NCBI GenBank assembly: GCA_003167495.1
Contig: PMSX01000050.1
Span: 24,718-88,717 of the forward strand
DNA: 64,000 nucleotides
Source: Bryobacterales bacterium
GTDB taxonomy: Bacteria; Acidobacteriota; Terriglobia; Bryobacterales; Bryobacteraceae
Direction: 5' to 3'
Every line of letters begins with the position of its first letter. The stretch's first letter is position 1. Positions 44,678-55,345 of the stretch are shown in pieces. The position numbers and the translations under genes are program-made. The notes below the pieces were generated by a model, which worked only from the letters and a program-made list of their open reading frames with translations, did not search any database and was not told the origin of the DNA.

Positions 44678-45139
44678 TTATCTCACCCTGTCATAGTCTT
44701 TGCCGCTCACGGGCTCTAACCAAATAGTCTTTCCTTTTTGGGTCGGAGTCACGGCTATATAGGCAAAGCCGCTTTGCGGTGAGGCGCCGTGCCAATGCTC
44801 TACGCCTGGAAGACATTTAATTACATCTCCCTTGTGAACGATTCGGCCCGGCTTTCCGCGTTCCTGATAAAAACCGGTACCTTCGGTGATTAATAGAACT
44901 TGACCGCCTGGATGAGAATGCCAATCCAGCTTCGCACCGGCATCATAGGTTGCTATAGCGATACTGGGATCGAAGGTGCTGTCTCCCACGTTGAGTTCCT
45001 TGAGCCAAATATGACCCGTGTGATTTTTGACCGTGGACAATTCGCCTTTGGGGAATGCCGAATCAGCGGTTTGTGCCTGCGATTGCACTACGAAGACAAA
45101 GCTCAGCGCGACGGCTACGATTTGAAAAGTTCGTTTCAT
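44678..45139 (-). CDS. Secreted cupin-domain protein
   Basis: The 153 residues have a signal peptide (cleavage near QSQA-Q, residue 22) and one cupin domain: LDWHSHPGGQVLLITEGTGFYQ for the first metal motif and DVIKCLPGVEHWHGASP for the second. Related cupins often accompany carboxymuconolactone decarboxylases or aldo/keto reductases; one of the latter is encoded nearby. The substrate is unknown. It is probably periplasmic. Confidence 0.83.
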   Translation of the reverse strand: MKRTFQIVAVALSFVFVVQSQAQTADSAFPKGELSTVKNHTGHIWLKELNVGDSTFDPSIAIATYDAGAKLDWHSHPGGQVLLITEGTGFYQERGKPGRIVHKGDVIKCLPGVEHWHGASPQSGFAYIAVTPTQKGKTIWLEPVSGKDYDRVR

Positions 45140-45186
45140 GGTTTACGTTTTCCTTAACCTGGGTATGTCTCGCTTGGGTGTCTGTT

Positions 45187-46854
45187 TCAAAAATCAGCTC
45201 GCTTCCCTGATTCGGTGGCTAACTGCATCACATCAAGCCGCGCTTTCCAGGGATCAGGAATCGCGCTGGCCGAACCGTCGGGATGGAATTCGAAGATCAA
45301 ATCTTTGTTCGGGTCGTAACGTGGCCACGGCGGCAAGCCCGTATTGTTCGGATCTCCGGTCCTGGCGAAGTTCACCCAGTAGCTTTGCGCCATTCGAGAG
45401 ACCGCCTGATCCTGGGCGCTTGGCGGTGGAGGGGGAGGCCCGAAGCCACCCGTACCCAGCGTGCCAAACACGAAAGCAATTTCGCCACCGTGTGGCGTTC
45501 CGGCGCGAAGCATTTCCCGCATCGCAGTCTGAACGTAGGAAAACCTGTAAAGATAGACGGGCGAACCGTTAGAGGCAAAGGCACTGGCAGCGAAGCGCGC
45601 CGGCTCCGCCTGGCCGAAGTCGTCGTTTGCCCTCGATAGCAGTGTGGCTAAATCAGTCGATCCGTCGGGATCGTAGGCTGCCTTCGCCTGGGCGCTCCAC
45701 TGGCCGAACCTAGCGAAAAACTGCTCTTTCGTAGTCGCTCTGATTCGATTTCCTGCGCTATCGGCGCTGTTGCTGCCGAGCATGAGCGGAACCCGCGGCT
45801 GGCGGTGTGCCTTGTAGGCGGTCTCCGCAGTCTCCGTGATCAGTTTGCCGTCAAGAATCGGCATCGTTTCGTAGGACTGAGCGCCCGCCCCCGGTTGGAC
45901 AGTGGCACCGCGAAGGACTTCTTCGGCACTGAGGGCACGCAGTTTGGCGAGCGCGGACTGATCGGTTCCCTCCACTCCCATCGAATGAGCGAAGTTAACC
46001 CCGATCGTCTCGGCAGACACCGGATAGTTCGGATCGACGCCATCCCTGCTCATCGGCCGGGCGGTGAGCACGCTGTCACGTGAACCGCCAGATTCGACGA
46101 TCGCCTTTTGGAACAAGCCTCGGGCCATCGGCGAAACAAGCAGGCTGTGAACGGAAACGCCGCCAGCGGAGAATCCAAAGATGGTGACATTGTTTGGATT
46201 GCCTCCGAAGGCAGTAATGTTCTGTTTCACCCACTGTAGGGCCGCGATCTGATCCATGTAGGCGTAGTTGCCTTTGGGTTCATCAGGATGTTCGTGGTTA
46301 AGGGCTGGAAAGGCGAAAAATCCGAAACGTCCAACCCGGTAGTTGAAGGTAATCAAAATGACGCCTTGTTTGGCGAACTGATCCCCTGAATTGGCGGGTT
46401 GGGATCCGCTACCAAAAACGAACCCGCCGCCGAAGATCCAAACCATCACTGGCAGTTTTGCCGCTGGCGTAGCGTTTGCAGGCCGCCAAACGTTTAGAAA
46501 CAGGCAATTCTCCGACGAAGTTGGTGACATCGAAACGGTGCCGGGACGGAATGCGCCTTGCGGACAATCTGCGCCGAACTTACTCGCATCCTGTTCGCCC
46601 TGCCATGCGGGCAAGGGTTGAGGCGGACGCCAGCGGTTGTCGCCGACTGGTGCAACAGCGAAGGGAATTCCCTTAAAGCTGGAGACATCTCCCTGGGTAA
46701 CGCCACGCACGATCCCGGAAGTTGTGTGAACTCTTGGCCCTGCGACTGGGCCACTGGCGCTGCTGGCGCCGCCCGGTCTAGCCTGTGCAAACGTCCATTG
46801 CACACTCACCATCGAGAGAAGGCCCAATCCAAAGATCTGTAGAATCAATTTCAC
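45187..46854 (-). CDS. Secreted type-B carboxylesterase (para-nitrobenzyl esterase family)
   Basis: The start is placed at GTG 46854, which begins a clear signal peptide (LILQIFGLGLLSMVSVQ); the ORF track start is a TTG 21 codons upstream. The 555-residue product carries SFKGIPFAVAPVGDNRW, the SENCLFLNVWRP motif, and the nucleophile elbow GFSAGGVSVHSLL. The late His is in GTPHGGEIAFVFG. A Pro-rich loop (GFGPPPPPPSAQD) precedes the C-terminus. It hydrolyses carboxylic esters in the periplasm or outside the cell; the natural substrate is unknown. Confidence 0.92.
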   Translation of the reverse strand: MKLILQIFGLGLLSMVSVQWTFAQARPGGASSASGPVAGPRVHTTSGIVRGVTQGDVSSFKGIPFAVAPVGDNRWRPPQPLPAWQGEQDASKFGADCPQGAFRPGTVSMSPTSSENCLFLNVWRPANATPAAKLPVMVWIFGGGFVFGSGSQPANSGDQFAKQGVILITFNYRVGRFGFFAFPALNHEHPDEPKGNYAYMDQIAALQWVKQNITAFGGNPNNVTIFGFSAGGVSVHSLLVSPMARGLFQKAIVESGGSRDSVLTARPMSRDGVDPNYPVSAETIGVNFAHSMGVEGTDQSALAKLRALSAEEVLRGATVQPGAGAQSYETMPILDGKLITETAETAYKAHRQPRVPLMLGSNSADSAGNRIRATTKEQFFARFGQWSAQAKAAYDPDGSTDLATLLSRANDDFGQAEPARFAASAFASNGSPVYLYRFSYVQTAMREMLRAGTPHGGEIAFVFGTLGTGGFGPPPPPPSAQDQAVSRMAQSYWVNFARTGDPNNTGLPPWPRYDPNKDLIFEFHPDGSASAIPDPWKARLDVMQLATESGKRADF

Positions 46855-46924
46855 GTTCGCATTCTTTCTTGCCTTTCGGCTAGCTTCGAAATGAAGAGGG
46901 TGCCGGCAACGGGGCAAGAAGTCA

Positions 46925-47932
<1,008 letters not shown>

Positions 47933-48029
47933 CTAAAGAAACAAAAAGTTTTCACAAAAAACACCTGCCGAGCGCGGACTAAGTTGATTTCATGCCTGAC
48001 TCTTCTGCACGCCGCCAGGGAATTGTGTC

Positions 48030-48052
48030 TTCCGTTATCAAGATAAGCGGAA
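48030..48052. promoter_or_regulatory. Inverted repeat between the reductase and AraC genes
   Basis: TTCCGTTATC and GATAAGCGGAA form a near-perfect palindrome, with a single extra base in the right arm, across an AA spacer. It lies in the 258-bp divergent region and is a candidate control site for the AraC regulator, though AraC proteins more often bind direct repeats. Confidence 0.4.
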
Positions 48053-48175
48053 TATGTCATCGGGCGGTATCCTGATCCTGCCGAATGATTGCCTGATTCC
48101 GCCGATCCGTATTCCCGCACTTGCGCGTCCCCGGTCATTCATCGTTATGCTTGTATAGAGGAACATCGAGGTTTG

Positions 48176-49138
48176 ATGATGAAAAAGAACAAGAATCAGG
48201 CTGAGGTAATCACGGGCCGCGTCCCCGAGCTTCAGGCGGAACTGGCCTCAAAGGTTGCGCATCTTATCGGTTCAGCAGAGAAGATGGCAACAGCCATTCC
48301 TCGCGTGACACTGGCACGGAGGACCGCCGCTACGGCTACTTGCCCCGTAACCTATGAGCCGAGCGTAATCGTAATCGCGCAAGGTCGCAAGCAGGTGCAG
48401 GTTGGTAGCGATTTCCTCACCTACGATCCTTCACGTTATTTGCTCACTGCGGTCGACCTGCCCACTGTCACTAGAGTAGTGGAAGCAAGCAACGAAGCGC
48501 CCTGTCTTGCCATTGCACTAAAGCTCGACCTCTCGATTGTTCGCGAATTTCTGAGCCGCGAAGAGTTCCACACACTAGAGGCATCGCCTGACGGTCCTGC
48601 AATGACGACGGGTTGTGTCACTGAGCAATTCCTGGGCGCGTGGTTTCGTCTGCTAGACCTACTTGTAACTCCCGAGGACATACCCTTTCTGAGCGGCTTC
48701 ATCGAACGTGAAATTATCTACCGAGTCCTGCGGGGAAAAGAGGGAGCGCGGCTTCGAGCAATCGCGACATTAGGAGACCAGAGCCATCGCACCGCTAAGG
48801 CCATCGCCTGGATCAAAGCAAATTATGCAAGGCCACTTCGCGTTGAAGAGCTTGCAGAGGTGGCGGGGATGGCGGTATCTACACTTCACCACCATTTCCG
48901 CTCGCTCACAGCGATGGGTCCGCTGCAGTACCAAAAGCAAATCAGATTGCAGGCGGCGAGAGCACGCATGCTCGCCGATGATGTGGATGCGGCGACTGTC
49001 GCTTTTGAAGTTGGATACGAGAGCGCAAGTCAGTTCAATCGTGAATACAGCCGCTTGTTCGGCCAGCCGCCTATCCGTGATATGCGGATGCTCCGGTCGC
49101 CCAGTTCTCCAGCACTCGAACTTGCCGGTTCAGCTTAG
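48176..49138 (+). CDS. AraC family transcriptional regulator
   Basis: The start is set at ATG 48176, close behind GAGGT (an ATG follows at 48179); the ORF track start lies 29 codons upstream. The 321 residues have the AraC N-terminal cupin-like domain (PSVIVIAQGRKQVQVG to CLAIALKLD) and a C-terminal double helix-turn-helix. In the latter, VEELAEVAGMAVSTLHHHFRSLTAMGP is the first motif and VAFEVGYESASQFNREYSRLFGQPP the second. It probably activates the divergent reductase gene in response to an unknown aldehyde or ketone. Confidence 0.92.
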   Translation: MMKKNKNQAEVITGRVPELQAELASKVAHLIGSAEKMATAIPRVTLARRTAATATCPVTYEPSVIVIAQGRKQVQVGSDFLTYDPSRYLLTAVDLPTVTRVVEASNEAPCLAIALKLDLSIVREFLSREEFHTLEASPDGPAMTTGCVTEQFLGAWFRLLDLLVTPEDIPFLSGFIEREIIYRVLRGKEGARLRAIATLGDQSHRTAKAIAWIKANYARPLRVEELAEVAGMAVSTLHHHFRSLTAMGPLQYQKQIRLQAARARMLADDVDAATVAFEVGYESASQFNREYSRLFGQPPIRDMRMLRSPSSPALELAGSA

Positions 49139-49226
49139 GGCGTGCGCAAGGCGTTTTTAGTGTCTGAAACTTCACTCCGATGTCATGGAGTTCATTGGCT
49201 CTTGGGATTGATCGCGAGTAGTCACA

Positions 49227-49244
49227 AAGGGTAGAATTACCCTT
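49227..49244. other. Short palindrome between AraC gene and ADOP permease
   Basis: AAGGGTA and TACCCTT form a 7-bp perfect stem around GAAT. It lies between two convergent genes, where a bidirectional terminator would be expected, but no T-tract follows. No gene is seen in the surrounding 235 bases. Confidence 0.35.
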
Positions 49245-49373
49245 CGCCGTTACCGTGGATCAATCGGCGTCGGCCACTCCTCGTCGTCGGGCGTTACGCA
49301 ACCGGGTGCACACAGCAGGCGCTCTTTTGATCAACCGGCCCAATGCCGGCTGGCGCCACCAGCGCGCAGCCCG

Positions 49374-51800
49374 TCACTCCTGGCGGAGCGCGCGAATCGG
49401 GTCAACCCTCATGGCTCGCAGCGCTGGGATCAGGCTCGCGAGTACCGCGACCACAATAAGGAACAGCGCTGCGCCCGCTATGCTCACAGGGTCGGCTGGA
49501 CTGACATGGTAAAGCAGAGGCGCCATCTGCGGGGCCGCTACGAGGGCGATGGCGAGGCCGGCGGCGATCCCCAATAAAGCCAGCAGCAAGCCTTCTCTCA
49601 TGACAATCCGAAGCACGCCCCCAGGGTCGGCCCCCAGCGCCATGCGGATACCCATTTCCCGAGTCCGTTGACTTACCGAATGAGCCATAACTCCATAAAG
49701 ACCTACCCCGGCGAGCAGCATGGAAATGGTGCCGAGCACTGCGAGGAACGACGAGGCGATCCGCGACCCAAACCAGGCAGCCGAGATGTAATCCGACAAG
49801 GGCATGGCTGTGAGGCCGGTGGAATTTGGATCGATGGCCAACATTTCGCGGCGGAGTACGGGGACTAAATCGCGCGCGTCACGGTCGGTCCGAACGTAGA
49901 GCGCCACTCCGTTTTCGCCACTGCCGTAGTGCACCTGGTCGAAGGACATGTAGAAGTACGGCTGCGGAGCTTCCGACAAATTGTAGTACTTGCTGTCCTT
50001 GACCATTCCTACGATCTTGAACGGTTTGCCGTAAATCTGCACCCGGTGCCCCACGGGGTCGCGCCCGTCGAAAAAGCGCCGTGCGAAAGACTCGTTGACG
50101 ATCATGACACGCGGTGCCGTTTCGTTATCCTCGGCCCGGAAATCGCGGCCGGCGAGAAACGGGATCCGCAGCAAGTCGAAGTAGCTGGGCGACACCGAGG
50201 CGTAATGCAGATCCAGGTTCTCGCCGGGCCGCGACGCATACCCTTCCACCACGATGGTGGCCCACTTTCCCAGCCCGAAGCCGAGCGGGATGGAGTCGGA
50301 ATAGGCGGCGCTTGTCACCCCTGGTGCAGCCAGCAGGTGCTGGCGGAGCCGCCGCGAGAACTCCTGCTCCTCGCTGGCGGTGTAGTTGTTCGTCGACAGA
50401 AAAAGACGGCCCACCGTCACGTTGCGGTGATTGAAACCGGCCGATGTGTTCTCTAACCCGTAAAGGCTCCGAACAAATAGTCCGAGCGTCACCAGAGCCG
50501 CGAGCGCCAGCCCCGTTTCGGCTACCACCAGCGCCCCGGAGATGCGCTGCGCGTGCCCGCTCCGGGTAGCGCCTCTTCCACCTTGCTTCAGTGCATCCAG
50601 CAGGCTGCGCTGCACCAACTGAAACGCGGGCGGAATTGCGGAAAACAGCGCGGAAGCCAAGCAGACCAGAGCGGCAAACAGGAACACCCGGGCGCTCGGC
50701 TGTACGTTGAAACTCACCGGCACCCCGGTGGGCGGTACGAAATAGATGAGGACATTCTCAAGCCACAGAGCCAGCGGCAACCCGACAAGCGTTGCCAGAG
50801 CCGCCAAAAGCAGGCTTTCACAAATCAACTGGCGGCTCAAACGACCCGGACTAGCGCCCAGGGCAGCACGTATGCCGAACTCCGTCTGCCGGGCTGCGGA
50901 ACGAGCCAGTAGAAGATTGGCGACGTTGGCGCATGCAATCAGCAGCACGAGTCCACACGCCGCACCGAGGATGGCCAGCGGCCATGCCACAATGCTCGAC
51001 GCACCCTCCTGCGCCTTCCAGATCGGTACGATCTGGGCGCCGATCCCCTGGTTGGTCTTCGGAAAGGCATGGGCAAGGCGCGCCGCAACCGTCGCCGCCT
51101 CGGCGTTTGCCTCCGAGACGCTAACGCCGGGTTTGAGCCTGACTATGGCCTCGAAGTGCCGCGCATCGCGCTCGCGTTCTCCGGCCAGCCGCACTGGAAC
51201 CCAGATGTCGAGCGCCACTCCCGGGAAATCGCCGCCAAATCCCGGAGGCGCTACCCCCACGATGGTGACCGGGTACCGGTTGATCCGCACGGTGCGCCCG
51301 AGGACGGACTTGTCGGCATGAAAATAGTTCTTCCACACCCGGTAACTGATGACTGCCGTGAACGCTTTGGCCCGGTCGCCGTATTCGTCGCGAGTGAACG
51401 CGCGACCCAGGACCGGCTTTACGCCCAGGACGTCGAAGTAGTTTCCAGAGACCGATTCGTACCACGCGAAATAGGGCTTTTCTCCCTCGCCGATGGAGGC
51501 GGGGCCTTTTTGGTTCAGCTCCAATCCGGAAATACTGCCAAGGCTGTCCTGGAAGTCCCGGGAGTCGGCGTACGAAACCTGATGCTGCATGCCGCTGGCA
51601 CTGGTGGACTCAAGCACGGCGAGTTGTCCGTCGTCCCTAGCGCCGCGGAACGGGTGTAAGACCATTCCGTCGATCCAGCCAAAGACGGTCGTGATAGCGG
51701 CAATACCTAGCGCCAGAGTAAGCACTGCGACCGCTGTCAGGGTCGGGGTCCGGCGCAGGACACGCATCGCATACCGGAGGTCTTCAAGGACGTTTCGCAT
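49374..51800 (-). CDS. ADOP-type ABC transporter permease (MacB/FtsX fold, duplicated)
   Basis: The 808 residues form the ADOP (acidobacterial duplicated orphan permease) layout: MRNVLEDLRYAMRVLRR, one helix, a large MacB-type periplasmic domain, three helices, a second periplasmic domain and three C-terminal helices ending in LRAMRVDPIRALRQE. The two FtsX-type halves are duplicated in one chain. Such genes are abundant in Solibacter-like genomes and usually lack an adjacent ATPase, as here. The cargo is unknown. A role in export or envelope stress is only assumed from MacB homology. Confidence 0.92.
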   Translation of the reverse strand: MRNVLEDLRYAMRVLRRTPTLTAVAVLTLALGIAAITTVFGWIDGMVLHPFRGARDDGQLAVLESTSASGMQHQVSYADSRDFQDSLGSISGLELNQKGPASIGEGEKPYFAWYESVSGNYFDVLGVKPVLGRAFTRDEYGDRAKAFTAVISYRVWKNYFHADKSVLGRTVRINRYPVTIVGVAPPGFGGDFPGVALDIWVPVRLAGERERDARHFEAIVRLKPGVSVSEANAEAATVAARLAHAFPKTNQGIGAQIVPIWKAQEGASSIVAWPLAILGAACGLVLLIACANVANLLLARSAARQTEFGIRAALGASPGRLSRQLICESLLLAALATLVGLPLALWLENVLIYFVPPTGVPVSFNVQPSARVFLFAALVCLASALFSAIPPAFQLVQRSLLDALKQGGRGATRSGHAQRISGALVVAETGLALAALVTLGLFVRSLYGLENTSAGFNHRNVTVGRLFLSTNNYTASEEQEFSRRLRQHLLAAPGVTSAAYSDSIPLGFGLGKWATIVVEGYASRPGENLDLHYASVSPSYFDLLRIPFLAGRDFRAEDNETAPRVMIVNESFARRFFDGRDPVGHRVQIYGKPFKIVGMVKDSKYYNLSEAPQPYFYMSFDQVHYGSGENGVALYVRTDRDARDLVPVLRREMLAIDPNSTGLTAMPLSDYISAAWFGSRIASSFLAVLGTISMLLAGVGLYGVMAHSVSQRTREMGIRMALGADPGGVLRIVMREGLLLALLGIAAGLAIALVAAPQMAPLLYHVSPADPVSIAGAALFLIVVAVLASLIPALRAMRVDPIRALRQE

Positions 51801-51868
51801 GTGGTTTCCTGCCCGTTGGGTGCAAGTTGACTTCCTAAGTAGGTGCCTGATTCTATTGAACGGTAAGG

Positions 51869-52566
51869 TCAGTCGGTGGTCGATTTTCGGGGTTCAGGTG
51901 TCCGAAAATGGGACCCGCCCTTCGCGATTTCTAGCTGATTGCAACGTATCCGGTCAGGGACACCAAACTCACGCATCGCCGCGTCACAAACGGCGTCCAC
52001 ATGCTCGAAATTCATCTTCGGAACGGTCTGGCAGCGAATGATATAGCGACTGTACCCGTCGGTGATCGTGAAGGGATCGCAGCGGTCTCTATTCCCGCAA
52101 CGAAAATATCCTTTGAAGTCCATGCACCAAACCTGATTCGGGGCCGTAATGACTGCCAGCGGCGAACTCGAAGGTGTTACCTTCTCTTGCGCTTTTGCCG
52201 TGTGCAGCAAGCCAGATCAGTGCAGTATAGCCGGGATGGTACTAGTGGCTGGCCATTCAGTTCCACTCTTCGTCTCTTCCAGGCGAGCGCGGAGCTTCCG
52301 TGCTCCCCAAGTGGGATGCTTGAACCGCAATTCCAAAATCTGTTTCACGATCCGATCCGGTGTCGCATGAGGACAGTTTTGCGGTCGTCGGTCCAACTCT
52401 TCCAGTCCAGACGCTCCAGATTCCCGAAACCGCTCGATCCACTTATAGCCGGTTTTCCGGGAAATGTTATAGATCTGGCAAAGTTCTGTCATGTTGTGAC
52501 GCCTCTCAATATGTCGGCGATGAATTTAATTCTTTCGTCCACGATTCGACTATCTTTCCATCGCAT
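51869..52566 (-). pseudogene. Degraded IS481-like transposase
   Basis: Fragments in different frames reconstruct an IS481-type transposase. MRWKDSRIVDERIKFIADILRG (from 52566) shifts to MTELCQIYNISRKTGYKWIERF, the helix-turn-helix. The DDE core follows as NQVWCMDFKGYFRCGN and DGYSRYIIRCQ, and the sequence breaks off after GVPDRIRC, before the second and third catalytic acids. At least two frameshifts and a large 3' deletion are present, so it cannot be active. It lies between the ADOP permease and an esterase. Confidence 0.8.
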
Positions 52567-52610
52567 GCAAGGTATTTTTCGCTGTTGCCATTTACGTTTT
52601 TGAGTCGCTG

Positions 52611-52665
52611 AAGGGTCACCTATGTGCCCGGTCTGTTTTGTTAACCATGTGCCCGGTATGTACCT
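52611..52665. mobile_element. Terminal region of the IS481-like element
   Basis: Two direct copies of ATGTGCCCGGT, about 30 bp apart, lie just upstream of the transposase start and run up to the end of the neighbouring esterase gene. Paired sites of this kind are typical of IS481-family ends. The opposite end could not be located. Confidence 0.5.
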
Positions 52666-53680
52666 ACTTTGCGGAGCGGAAGGCGCGCTCCACCATGTCG
52701 TTGGGATCGGTGCTCACTGGGCCGTCGCGCCAGAGCCAGCGCATCATGTCGGGCATGATGGCGCCGCCGAATTTCTGGCCGTGCAGGTTCATGCCCCAGG
52801 TGTAATTCACGTCGTAGCCTTTCTGCGTGAGGGCCTTCATGAGGCGGACGTTTTGATAAAACCAATCGCGGTTCTCATTGTATTTGCCGTCACGGCCGAA
52901 GCCGCGATGATCGTTGCGGCCATCACAAAGAAATACGCGGATTGGCTTTTTGTCAGTGGCGAGCACGCGTTCGGGATAAACATAGCCACCTCGGAGATCG
53001 ACAAAACTGCCAACGTTGCTCAGCACTTTTCGAAAGTCGTTGGGGCGCTCCCAAGCGACAGTGAATGCGGCAATGGCGCCGGAACTCGATCCGCCAATGC
53101 CATGCATCTCAGGGTCTTTGGAGATGTTGTACTGCTTGTAAAGAACCGGCATGAGTTCTTCGGTGATGACGCGGGCATACTTGTCGTCGAGCGTGTTGTA
53201 TTCGGTGGCGCGATTGGTGGTGCCGTCGCCCCAGCCGGTTTCTGGCGACGGTTCTGCCTGTTCGGGCGTGCGTCCCGGATTGATGAAGACACCCAGCATC
53301 ACGGGAATTTCGCGACGGTAAATCAGATTGTCCATAACGTTCTGTGCGCGAATATCGCCGTTTTCGTCTTTGAAGGCTTGGCCGTCCTGATAGATCATGA
53401 GAGCCGCGGGCACGGCGGGATCGTACTGGGCAGGAACATAAACCCAGTAAGTGTGCTGAGTGCCGGGATAGGCTTGACTCGGGAGATGATAGGGGCCGCG
53501 AATCTCACCTTTGGGAACGCCTTCCTGCGGCAGCGAATCGGGACCAAGCCGGTACTGGGAATTCGGATTGGGGCCGGGCGGCATGGGCTCCCGAAATTTT
53601 GGGGCAGGCGGCGGAGTTTGCGCAAGAGCGGCGACGGCGATGAGCGACACGAGGATAGATGAGATTGTCTTCTGCGACAT
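52664..53680 (-). CDS. Secreted alpha/beta-hydrolase, enterochelin-esterase-like
   Basis: The start is set at ATG 53680 ([21 protein letters not shown]), giving a signal peptide and 338 residues in all. The Fes/IroE-type esterase domain shows [23 protein letters not shown], the nucleophile elbow [11 protein letters not shown], an acidic residue region near FLCDGRNDH, and a late His in [14 protein letters not shown]. Despite the family name, many such proteins act on other esters, and no siderophore genes are nearby. The IS-like remnant ends at its stop codon. Confidence 0.87.
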   Translation of the reverse strand: MSQKTISSILVSLIAVAALAQTPPPAPKFREPMPPGPNPNSQYRLGPDSLPQEGVPKGEIRGPYHLPSQAYPGTQHTYWVYVPAQYDPAVPAALMIYQDGQAFKDENGDIRAQNVMDNLIYRREIPVMLGVFINPGRTPEQAEPSPETGWGDGTTNRATEYNTLDDKYARVITEELMPVLYKQYNISKDPEMHGIGGSSSGAIAAFTVAWERPNDFRKVLSNVGSFVDLRGGYVYPERVLATDKKPIRVFLCDGRNDHRGFGRDGKYNENRDWFYQNVRLMKALTQKGYDVNYTWGMNLHGQKFGGAIMPDMMRWLWRDGPVSTDPNDMVERAFRSAK

Positions 53681-53764
53681 GGAAATTGGCCTCTCGGAAT
53701 ACACTATCGTATGAAGAAGATGAAACTACAACACCGCGCCGCTCAGCAAGTGGAGAGTTAGCGC

Positions 53765-54340
53765 TTGCCCTGGACCCATCGGAGTTTTTGGATTGGACCG
53801 CTGATCATTGCTTCCATCCTGACCGTTCTATTCCTTGTCTTTTCGCGCGGACGCCTGCGGGCGATCTACCAGGAACGATTTCCGGAATCGAAACGCGAGC
53901 GCCTGTTCCTGGGAGCGCTCGGGTTTTTCGTGACTGCGTTTGTGGTGCGCGCCATCACACTCGCGATTCATTATCATATTGGGCCGTTTCATGATGTGTC
54001 GATGCACGGGCGGCATATTCACCACATGGTTTGGGGTATTTTCTTGTTGCTCACAGTGGGCTATTGCTGGCTGACGGAAATCGGGACAGGCGCCAAAAAC
54101 TCGTGGCCGATCGCGGGGCGGATTACCGCCATGCTTTATGGTGTGGCGGCAGCTTTGATTCTGGACGAGTTTGCCTTATGGCTTAACTTGAGTGACGTGT
54201 ACTGGCAGCGAGAAGGTCGCGAGAGCTACGAGGCGATGGCTTTGTTTGGGAGCCTGTTGGCCCTGGGGCTGTTTGGGAGGTCGTTGCTAGAGGGGTTACT
54301 GAGAGAGTTGGGAGGAGTGTTCCGCAGGCGTGTTTCGTGA
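53765..54340 (+). CDS. Integral membrane protein of unknown function
   Basis: The 191 residues (TTG start, preceded by GGAGAG) have about five hydrophobic helices. Conserved-looking polar residues lie within or near the membrane: HGRHIHHMVWG and ALILDEFALWLNL. I recognise the type as a conserved uncharacterised family but know no function. The His cluster could bind a metal; this is speculation. It lies on its own, divergent from the secreted esterase. Confidence 0.75.
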   Translation: MPWTHRSFWIGPLIIASILTVLFLVFSRGRLRAIYQERFPESKRERLFLGALGFFVTAFVVRAITLAIHYHIGPFHDVSMHGRHIHHMVWGIFLLLTVGYCWLTEIGTGAKNSWPIAGRITAMLYGVAAALILDEFALWLNLSDVYWQREGRESYEAMALFGSLLALGLFGRSLLEGLLRELGGVFRRRVS

Positions 54341-54398
54341 GGCTAAGCGCTAACAAAACTTAACTGACGTGCACCGGTTTTTCCAATAACATGGGAGC

Positions 54399-55214
54399 AT
54401 GATGAATCGCCGAACATTTCTGGTTGGTGGCGCGGCGCTGGTTGGCGCATTTCGAGCTATGCCATCCACTCCCGCCTGTACCTTAACTGCTGAGCAGGAA
54501 GAGGGGCCATACTACGTTGACTATGAAAAAGTACGACGCGACATAACGGAAGGCAAAGCAGGCGTGCCACTGCGATTGCGAGTCGCATTGATGGACGCGA
54601 AACGCTGTGCGCCGCTCACCAACGCATCTTTAGATATTTGGCATTGTGATGCGGAAGGGGTTTATTCGGGCTTTACCGCCATGCGCGGGCCGGGAGGACC
54701 TGGAGGTCCGGGAGGACCCAGACCTACTGGCAGTGGATTTCCTCCGGGTCCACCTCCCGATGGTTTTCGACCACCACCTCCCCGGCCACACGGCGCGATG
54801 GATGCAACACGCTTCTTACGCGGCATTCAAGCGACAGACAGTAATGGCATGGTGGAGTTTGCAACTATCTATCCGGGTTGGTATCAAGGCCGTGCCATCC
54901 ATATTCATCTGAAAGTGCATACTGGTGGCCGCGTGGCACACACCGGACAGTTATTCTTTCCGGAAGAGATCACGGAGCGTGTGGCGAAGTTGCAACCGTA
55001 CGCGAAACATAGCGACGTACATCTGACCACGCAAGGCGAAGACCATGTATTCGAAGAGGAGCACGGTGCAGTGGGGATGTTGACGCTAAACCGAGTAGAG
55101 GCGAGATCGGACGAGGGCGGGTTCATTGCTACGGTCACGCTGGCCGTAGATCCGGAAGCGACTCCAGCGCCGGTGGGAATGGGCGGTCCAGGCTTCCCGG
55201 GAGCGCGTCCTTAA
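54399..55214 (+). CDS. Intradiol ring-cleavage dioxygenase with a Gly/Pro-rich insert
   Basis: The 271 residues begin with a Tat-type signal (MNRRTFLVGGAALVGA). The iron ligands of intradiol dioxygenases are all visible: Tyr in GVYSGF, Tyr in YPGWYQGRAIHIHL and two His in the same motif. Between the first and second Tyr lies a roughly 40-residue insert rich in Gly and Pro (GPGGPGGPGGP, then PPPDGFRPPPPRP). These enzymes open catechol rings between the hydroxyls using Fe(III) and O2. Export suggests action on extracellular or periplasmic aromatics. Confidence 0.9.
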   Translation: MMNRRTFLVGGAALVGAFRAMPSTPACTLTAEQEEGPYYVDYEKVRRDITEGKAGVPLRLRVALMDAKRCAPLTNASLDIWHCDAEGVYSGFTAMRGPGGPGGPGGPRPTGSGFPPGPPPDGFRPPPPRPHGAMDATRFLRGIQATDSNGMVEFATIYPGWYQGRAIHIHLKVHTGGRVAHTGQLFFPEEITERVAKLQPYAKHSDVHLTTQGEDHVFEEEHGAVGMLTLNRVEARSDEGGFIATVTLAVDPEATPAPVGMGGPGFPGARP

Positions 55215-55263
55215 ACGGCTCCCGGCGGGCGCGACGCGGCCAGAGGTTGTACGACTAGCTAAA

Positions 55264-55309
55264 AGCGCAGATTGCCAATCGGCGTGCAGAATGCCATTCT
55301 GCCCTACAG
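55264..55309 (-). repeat. Dispersed 46-bp double-hairpin repeat, copy 2
   Basis: This is the inverted counterpart of 4952-4997, of equal length and differing at four positions. In the first hairpin the stem pair GG...CC of copy 1 is GA...TC here, so pairing is kept. It lies between the dioxygenase and BON-protein genes. Confidence 0.75.
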
Positions 55310-55345
55310 ATGGCCAATATCCAGCGGTTACCTAAAGCTTTGTAC

